Shown one piece after another: positions 57,831 to 64,000 of a stretch of 64,000 nt of DNA. The translations under genes and the position numbers were made by a program. The notes beneath the pieces were generated by a model. It was given only the letters and a program-made list of their open reading frames with translations. It was not told the origin of the DNA and did no database searches. Positions within the stretch are counted from its first letter, which is position 1; each line of letters opens with the position of its first letter. The stretch comes from Sclerotinia nivalis (lineage: Eukaryota; Ascomycota; Leotiomycetes; Helotiales; Sclerotiniaceae): the NCBI GenBank assembly GCA_029531795.1, contig JAPEIS010000005.1, positions 2,292,001 through 2,356,000 of the forward strand. The letters run 5' to 3'.

Positions 57831-59481
57831 ACCGCCAAGACCAAGTAAATACCCAAGTAAATACATTATACATTACACATTAAAAATGCATCCGCAAAGA
57901 ACTACCTACCTAGTAGTAGTTATGCACAAATAAAACAATGTAAATGTAACACTGTACGGAGTATACCTAGGTACTGAACGAAATCTGCCTTGCACGCACC
58001 ACGCACAGCGTTTCATTTAGGCAAGGATGATAAGGTTTGGTCCACTTTATTATTATTGGTTGTTATGTGCGACACACATAGCCTAGGTAGTGTGTGTGAA
58101 CTAGGCATGTACAAAAATATATATATCGATCGGATATTCCTGTCGGATGTTCCTGGATTGGGTGAATAAATCCGACTTTCCATTCATTCATTCATCCGCC
58201 CATCCACCCGTCCACCTCATCCATCTTTTAAATAAATGCCTTCAATCAATCCAATTCTATGCATGTATGCAAGTTGGAATTTCAATTCTTTCTTCAACAA
58301 AAACAGGGGATACTGCAAGGGGAATCATCAAGAAAAAAAAAGATATGCTATGTCCGTGCTGATATTGGTAGAAATAAACAAACAAAAAAAGAACCCATCC
58401 ATTCAAATGGAAAGGAAATAATAATAATAATAATAACAGAAATGCATGGGGTATATCGTTAAAGCTGCAGGCGAAACTTAAAATAGAGGTACGTGCTGAT
58501 CTGCTTCTAACCGTGTATCCACCGGCTGAGAAGTCCCATCCAATCCTTCTAAGTTTTCATTCTTAGACCCGGAAATTGTCCTTTTTTTTTATGCTGAAAG
58601 AGAACAACGTTGGGATAAGAAGTGATATAGTGTGTGTAGGTATATTTTTGACGTTCCGTGCTTCGGCTGCTCTAATTGCTGGCCCTCGCTACCATCATCT
58701 CGGATCTTTAGTGTTGAGACAAAAATGGCCAATTAATTGATCTTTCTCATCCTTTAAAATTAAAAAATGTAACCTTCATGAGTTGTGCAACGGCCAGCAC
58801 ATTCTTTTCTTCTTTTCCACCACACGTCAGAAACCACAGGTAATTTGCGCTTTTAAATTACCAAATTTCTGTAGCATGCAGTCCAAGAATTGTCGGGTTC
58901 ATGTTGTGCTGCGCCTCCTTATTTTATCAAGGTCTCGTGTAACTCATTACCCCTACGTAGGCAAGCTTGGCCCGAAATCTTGGGAGCAACAGCCTGTTGT
59001 GTTTGTACTCGGGCCAATCCATGATAAAGCCCACCACATCGTATGCTTCGGTCCGCCCCAGCTCTTAACCATCCTATGAGAATCGAGGTATAAATTGCCA
59101 CTCAAACTTCGCCTTTCCCTCATACGATCCTTCGCGGATCTACCTAGAATATCCGGTCAATTGGCCGCTGGTACATCAGCACCCTTCCAACTTCCAATGA
59201 CGTTGCTTGTTCATGCAGGCGCTTAGAGGTGCATGATAATATATGCGCGCGCATCTAACAATAATGCGCACAAACCTCAATCCATAAAATTCATTTGTCA
59301 CCCATTCTGGTCTCAAAAGCGCGTCAGGTCGAAAGGCGAGGTCCGAAATGAGACGCTGGCGCAAAACCCTTGTTGAAATTTGTCGCGACATCCGAAAGAA
59401 ACTCAAAGTCCGCCGATCCCAACCACACTGGCCAATCCCTCCTCATTCCCAATTTCCAGTCCCATGAAGCTTTGGAAGTGT
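57831..59481. other. Intergenic region, nothing recognised
   Basis: This lies between the G-poor block and the 3' end of the methyltransferase gene. It holds short simple repeats (CATC, AATA runs near 58430) and no supported gene. An open frame at 59324-59530 (minus) overlaps the 3' exon of the methyltransferase in another frame and is not believed. Confidence 0.4.
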
Positions 59482-61062
59482 TTATAAAGGGATAGTCACT
59501 TCCGACGCCCCGGGCCGCCTTGCAGTCCATATATGCCTACATTTTATGTAAGTTTAATGATTTTATCGGTAAAATTACAAATCGAGGATTGCGGTTGTTT
59601 AGTACTCAAAAATTCGCCGCACAAGGTCTTGGAGAAATTAAGCATACCGGGGGGGGTACTCACAAATTGTTGTAGGCGCGAATTTTCCTAGAGCAGACAT
59701 CTCTCCTGACTTCTGTGATCAGCCTTGTGACATCATCCTTCGTCCAACCAGACATTCTACACAAAGGTCCAAGCGTCATTGCTTCTAGTCCTTGGGTGAG
59801 GGCTAAATTGTACCATCTTGCAACATCTTTTTCTCGTGGATCATCAGGCCATGGGTTAAGAGGGATCTGTATTACTTCCTCCTGAATATCGAGGAACCCT
59901 TGGTTTTGAAGCATCGTCCGAGTTTCTGCATTGTAAGCTAGAGGCCGGCGATTGCGATGAGTAGCATCGAAAAGCAGCCGCATCCATGTAGCCAGCGCGG
60001 AGTCATGTGGAATTTCCCCAAAATCTGTACGAGGGGTAAAGTCTATGTCCACCTGCTCAAAGCGACCCACCTGAGGCTTAAGATATCTTGCAAGTTTGTA
60101 TTAGCTAAAGTCATATGCTGTAAGAGGGGAATATGGGGAAGCCTTACCTCCATACCTTTTGGTATAACGCGGGCCAGCTAACTATACCCCCAGAAAGCAT
60201 CCGTATGTGAATCATATCCCACGACTCAGTTTCAAGTCCAAACCAAGGCGACTCTATATCCCTTTGCCAAAATTGTAGATTGTCAGGAATACTGGTTCAA
60301 TTGAGACTTAGTATATGATATTTATTGCTCGGAAGAGATGATTCGGAAATTCTTACGTTGCAGGTTGTATCTTAGCTAGGTCAAGCCCAAGGACTTCACC
60401 TGTACCATTATTTGAACCATATTTGCTATATGCCGAAGATGTCAGTCTCATATGTTTTTTTTGCAGATTACAGCCTCAAACGAGACAAAATCTTATTCTT
60501 ACTCGGCCATATCGATTGCCCATATTCCGGTACCTGTCCCTAAATCCAAAATTCGTGGTCCATCATAATTCTTCGTAAATTTTGTATTCCTAGAGTGCAA
60601 CACACCCCCCATTGCGACTTGGAAGAATTTGTGGAGTATATCATAGCGGTCCTTTTCGTCCTATGGGTGGTCAAATATCAGCATATATTCGCGTGTAAAA
60701 TCCCACCTGGCAAAACCCGTCGCATTTACCTCGTCGCAGGGAAACATGTATTTCTCTTTGTGAAATCCATGGTATAAGCGTCCATTCTCGTAATAATCGG
60801 GCGGAGGCAATTGATGATCCGAAGAGGCGGCAGGGGAAGTTGGTCTACGTAATCAATTTAGTCAGCGCATGCATGAAAGCTCGGAAATGTATAGAGAAGA
60901 GCAGAAGAGCAGAAGAGCAGAAAACCCTCATTCTCGTTCGATAGGTGCCAATGCGATTGGCATGTGCGAAGGCTTCTCCCAATACCCAAAGGAACGGTTC
61001 TGGGAGCAGAGGGGAATGTAGAGCACGTACCCATTGTTAGCCATGGCCATTGCAACAATCAT
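59482..61062 (-). CDS. LaeA-like SAM-dependent methyltransferase (TAM family)
   Basis: Seven exons, complement(59482..59536, 59664..60086, 60148..60291, 60357..60425, 60503..60660, 60730..60844, 61031..61062), 331 aa, with all phases consistent. Introns are 127, 61, 65, 77, 69 and 185 bp. Starts at 61062 ([11 protein letters not shown]) and 61050 are both possible. SAM-binding motif [15 protein letters not shown], is at residues 86-99. The core continues as [12 protein letters not shown], then [10 protein letters not shown] and WDMIHIRML. The C-terminal half has the LaeA-type [16 protein letters not shown] and ends [15 protein letters not shown], the last part encoded by a 55-bp exon. Relatives act as secondary-metabolism regulators or as small-molecule methyltransferases. 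No biosynthetic cluster is seen in the window, so the target is unknown. Confidence 0.88.
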
Positions 61063-64000
61063 TAAGTGAAAGCCGGCTTAAGATCTGTCGCGAACAGCCT
61101 TTGCTTGTTCTGCTAGCTTCGTAGCATAGGTAAAGTTTGCGTGTATGATATTGCAATATTGATGTCGAATTCTTCTCCAGTATATGCTGGTCGATTGAAA
61201 ATGTTGAGGGAATCGAATGGTATATATGGCCATGCAGCCACTATATTATTCGAGTATATCGCCTGTATTCCGTTTCCTGGCTCCCAGTCTGCTGGCTGAT
61301 TCGAATTTAACCTGAGTAATCTGATATATGGCTGTATCTCATGGAAGTACAAGAGTGGTTCTCGAATAATGTTGCTCTATAAGTGTTCTAAAGAGCCGCG
61401 CGAAATTGTGATGCTAGCTAGTTGTCAAAACTATGATTGAGTTGCTTACGGGTTGAAGCTTGTTCCTTGGTATTAGTTGCCTGGCGGCGGTAAAGCTATT
61501 TTGACTTTTTTTTATGGCCCCTGTCGTGCTTCGCTGTGGCTCTCTGTAGTGACTTCTTTTTTTAGTTAGGGCGTACAGGTAACCGGTAATGCCCGTGGAT
61601 AATGATAATGCTAGTGGTATATCTCGGTTCTGGGGTTGGAATTCGCAAGTTTTATAGTGTCCAAGGGTAGGGTCAACTGTCAATGGCTCGTCCAGTGGTT
61701 GGTAGTAGTGATGACAGTGGTGGTAAATGGTGGTAAACAGTGGTAAACAGTGGAGAATAGTGGCAGTGAATTCTGGCCAACGGTGGTAATAATAGTGAAT
61801 GATGGATGGGTTGTAAAATAGCTTTGTGAATAGGCTGATTGTGTTTATGAAAAGTTGGGAAGGTTTTTGGTTCTGTTCTATAATAGGAATAGAATAGACC
61901 CACAAGAGCTCAGGTGAAGGTTGAAGGTTGAAGGTTGACGGTTGAAGAGAACTCAAATTGAGAGAGAAATGAGAGGAAGGAAGTCTAGAGAGCAATAGCC
62001 CTGAAGCTTTCAAGCATGGGCCTTGAAGAAAAATGATCGACAGTCCCCAAATTTTTCGCAGTCCAAATGATATATTAACAATCCATAATTTTGATATAAC
62101 CCTAAGATCCGGAAGAAGTTTCAGAAAGTTCTATTTTGAAAGAAAGATTGGGATGGTCGAATGAATGTATTGGTTGTATGTATAGAAATGGATCGATCCG
62201 GTTTTTGGTTTTTGGTCGTGGTACTCTGCTTTCCAAACCCCCCACTTCTGCCAAGGTGGTGTTCTGTTCCCAGAAATGCTCGAGTGAAATGCTCGAGTGA
62301 AAAGCTCTTGTACAATAGTATTGTAAACTACCTAGTATGTACTGTGAAGTGTGCACTGTGCAGCAATTGCAAGGTTACTACTGTACTTGTGCTGTACTGT
62401 GCTGTACTGTACTGTACTGCAATTATTTCCGTACGATCGTTGTGTGACACCGCCAACGATGTACTGTCCCACACAAATTGCCAATTGAGGAGGAAGAAGA
62501 TGAAGAAGAAGATGATGATGCAGAAGAAGAAGAAGAAGAAGAAGAAGAAGAAGAAGAAGGAATTGCTCTCCACTTTCTTCTTATGGGCCTTGGAAAATAG
62601 TTTTAAAAAGAAGAGAAAGAAATGGGGATAACAAAGTGTAATAAGTGATGACAGATGTTGTGGTTGGTGGTGATCCGTGGTTGTACGGCAAGTACCTACT
62701 AGGCAGGTAGGTAGTAAGATGTTTGGAATTCGGAAATCTAGCCCAAGTATCTTGGTATGGATCTATGATACCAATACCGGAGGATGAAGAAGGAAAGATT
62801 GAAGCTGCAAATCAATGAACGAGGTATTTCTAGCTACACTCTTGCAGTACTTATAGGAAGGTTGAAATCATCATCAGTGGGGTTGGAAACGTCCCAAAAA
62901 AAGAAAGACTGGTTACTTGATTGGGTGTTATATTGAAAACAGGCACATTGTTGTATATTGGTATTTCTTGTATTGGTATTGTGTAGGAGTACAACGCTTC
63001 ACACCACCATGGTCATGGTCCATGCAATCACTTATTTTCTTAGCTATTCTTGTAGCCATTGTAGGTTAGCTAAGGGTTATGATACCATGGATACTTATCA
63101 TTGGGGAGGACTAAAATGATTCCCTTTGCCAAATAGAATCTTCACGCCACCCGGTTGCATTTGCACGAGAGGCACAGGCACAGAGAAGAATGGGTAGCTG
63201 GCAAATACCTACACCCTCTTACCAATGTAGTTGGTGTACTGAGTCTGAATGTGGATGGAAGTGGGCTATCGTATAGAATGTATGTCGAGTTCACCAACAA
63301 ATTCATCATTGACTACCTAGGTATTTGACTTAGACCTCAATTACATAGAACACCTGGCTGCTTGCTGGTCGTCGTTACAGACCTAGGCCGAAGATACTGC
63401 ACGTAGTGGTGACTTACTCGACCTTTTTTCATCTCGACTTCGTTTCCGTAACCACCCCCTCAATCAGTCATCTCGAATTCATTATCATTATCCAATGAAT
63501 TCCCCTCGCGCCTAGTCCCTTCCTTCCTTACCAGACTCCAAACCTATGCCGAAACCCTACAACACAGGCGTAAGCTAGGGATTTTATTCCATGTCCCTTG
63601 TCCCATGCTAGTATCGGAATATTGTACCACTTGGATCCAAGTGGGCGGAGCCGGGATGAAATTAGCGGCACAACTTACCGTTCAAGCCTTGTCTAAGTTG
63701 TCTTACTCCTTTCTCCTCTCTCCCCCATGTCTTGCTTGGCATTGTCTTTTTTTAATTTTATGTGAAAATAAAAACGGATGCACTCGACAAAGGACCCGGA
63801 AGTTTTTGTGCTGTATTATATTGGGATTCTACTAATTACCATATTTAATATCTAATACCTGTTTATAGTGCTGCACCTCAATTACTTACACTGTATAAAT
63901 TTATCTAGGTATATGCATATGTATACGTATATGTATATGTATATATATATGTACCTATGGAAGCGACCATCGAACGAGGTCAATTCGAATATGAGCCAGA
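61063..64000. other. Gene-poor 3 kb with microsatellites; one unexplained frame
   Basis: On the minus strand 61113-61390 is open and reads like protein (YFHEIQPYIRLLRLNSNQPA). It lies directly upstream of the methyltransferase start, may be a gene fragment, and has no recognised family. Tandem words: GGTGGTAAACAG-type at 61717-61760, CTGTA/CTGTG at about 62385-62420, GAA run at 62522-62559, ATATGT at 63910-63950. A 13-bp word containing TGCTCGAGTGAAA is repeated near 62277-62302. No other gene is supported. Confidence 0.5.

Noticed and set aside
59324..59530. 68-codon frame with WDWKLGMRRDWPVW
   Set aside because: Not in frame with the methyltransferase after splicing, which ends at a TAA at 59482. 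No start or splice support.
60858..61058. 66-codon frame upstream of the methyltransferase core
   Set aside because: Lies in the first intron; the splice GG/GTACGT...GTAG/A joins exon 1 to exon 2 in phase.
61414..62013. 199-codon minus-strand frame
   Set aside because: Ser/Thr/Leu/His-rich, crosses a tandem repeat, no splice context, no recognisable family.
62161..62631. 156-codon frame with a Lys run
   Set aside because: Runs through a GAA microsatellite; no domain and no transcript signals.
1..64000. CRISPR arrays, bacterial operons, rRNA genes
   Set aside because: Intron-containing eukaryotic genes throughout; no regularly spaced identical repeats with unique spacers and no rRNA-like sequence seen.

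Overview
The window looks like a filamentous ascomycete chromosome, probably a leotiomycete such as a Helotiales or Sclerotiniaceae relative. This is inferred from three things: short 50-60 bp introns with GTAAGT-type donors and CTAAC/CTGAC branch sites; intact orthologues of ATP20, PIS1 and L-arabinitol 4-dehydrogenase; and transposons degraded mainly by C-to-T/G-to-A changes, as repeat-induced point mutation (RIP) leaves them. I could not run a species assignment.

Layout. 1-5945 is a nested transposon block: a Ty3/gypsy chromovirus (plus strand, 5' end outside the window) inserted in a minus-strand LINE, which also carries a separate small solo LTR. 6-25 kb is the conserved, gene-rich part. 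It holds an unknown 655-aa protein (minus), phosphatidylinositol synthase PIS1 (minus), a dienelactone hydrolase-family protein (plus), an unknown 1150-aa disordered protein (minus), ATP synthase subunit g (minus), and L-arabinitol 4-dehydrogenase (minus) divergent from a D-2-hydroxyacid dehydrogenase (plus). 25-44 kb is accessory-like: lineage-specific genes of unknown function (26.6-28.0, 34.9-37.1, 41.1-41.6, 42.7-43.5 kb), decayed reading frames, a diverged ~125-bp tandem repeat, and a nearly intact pogo-type DNA transposon with perfect 58-bp terminal inverted repeats. 44-47 kb holds an MFS transporter. 47.1-53.3 kb is a second, near full-length LINE bounded by an exact 14-bp target-site duplication; it splits an older open frame and itself contains a solo LTR of the same family as the gypsy element at 3.5 kb. 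53-64 kb is mostly gene-poor and simple-repeat-rich, apart from one seven-exon LaeA-like methyltransferase gene.

Functional links are limited. LAD1 (pentose catabolism) and the neighbouring 2-hydroxyacid dehydrogenase share an 865-bp divergent promoter with six GTGGGG/GCGGGG (CreA-type) words. The unknown genes at 26.6 and 34.9 kb share a similar module and face each other across the transposon island. Three G-poor stretches of the plus strand lie downstream of minus-strand genes.

Most intergenic space shows nothing I can name. Exon structures were built by hand from splice signals and reading-frame phase.
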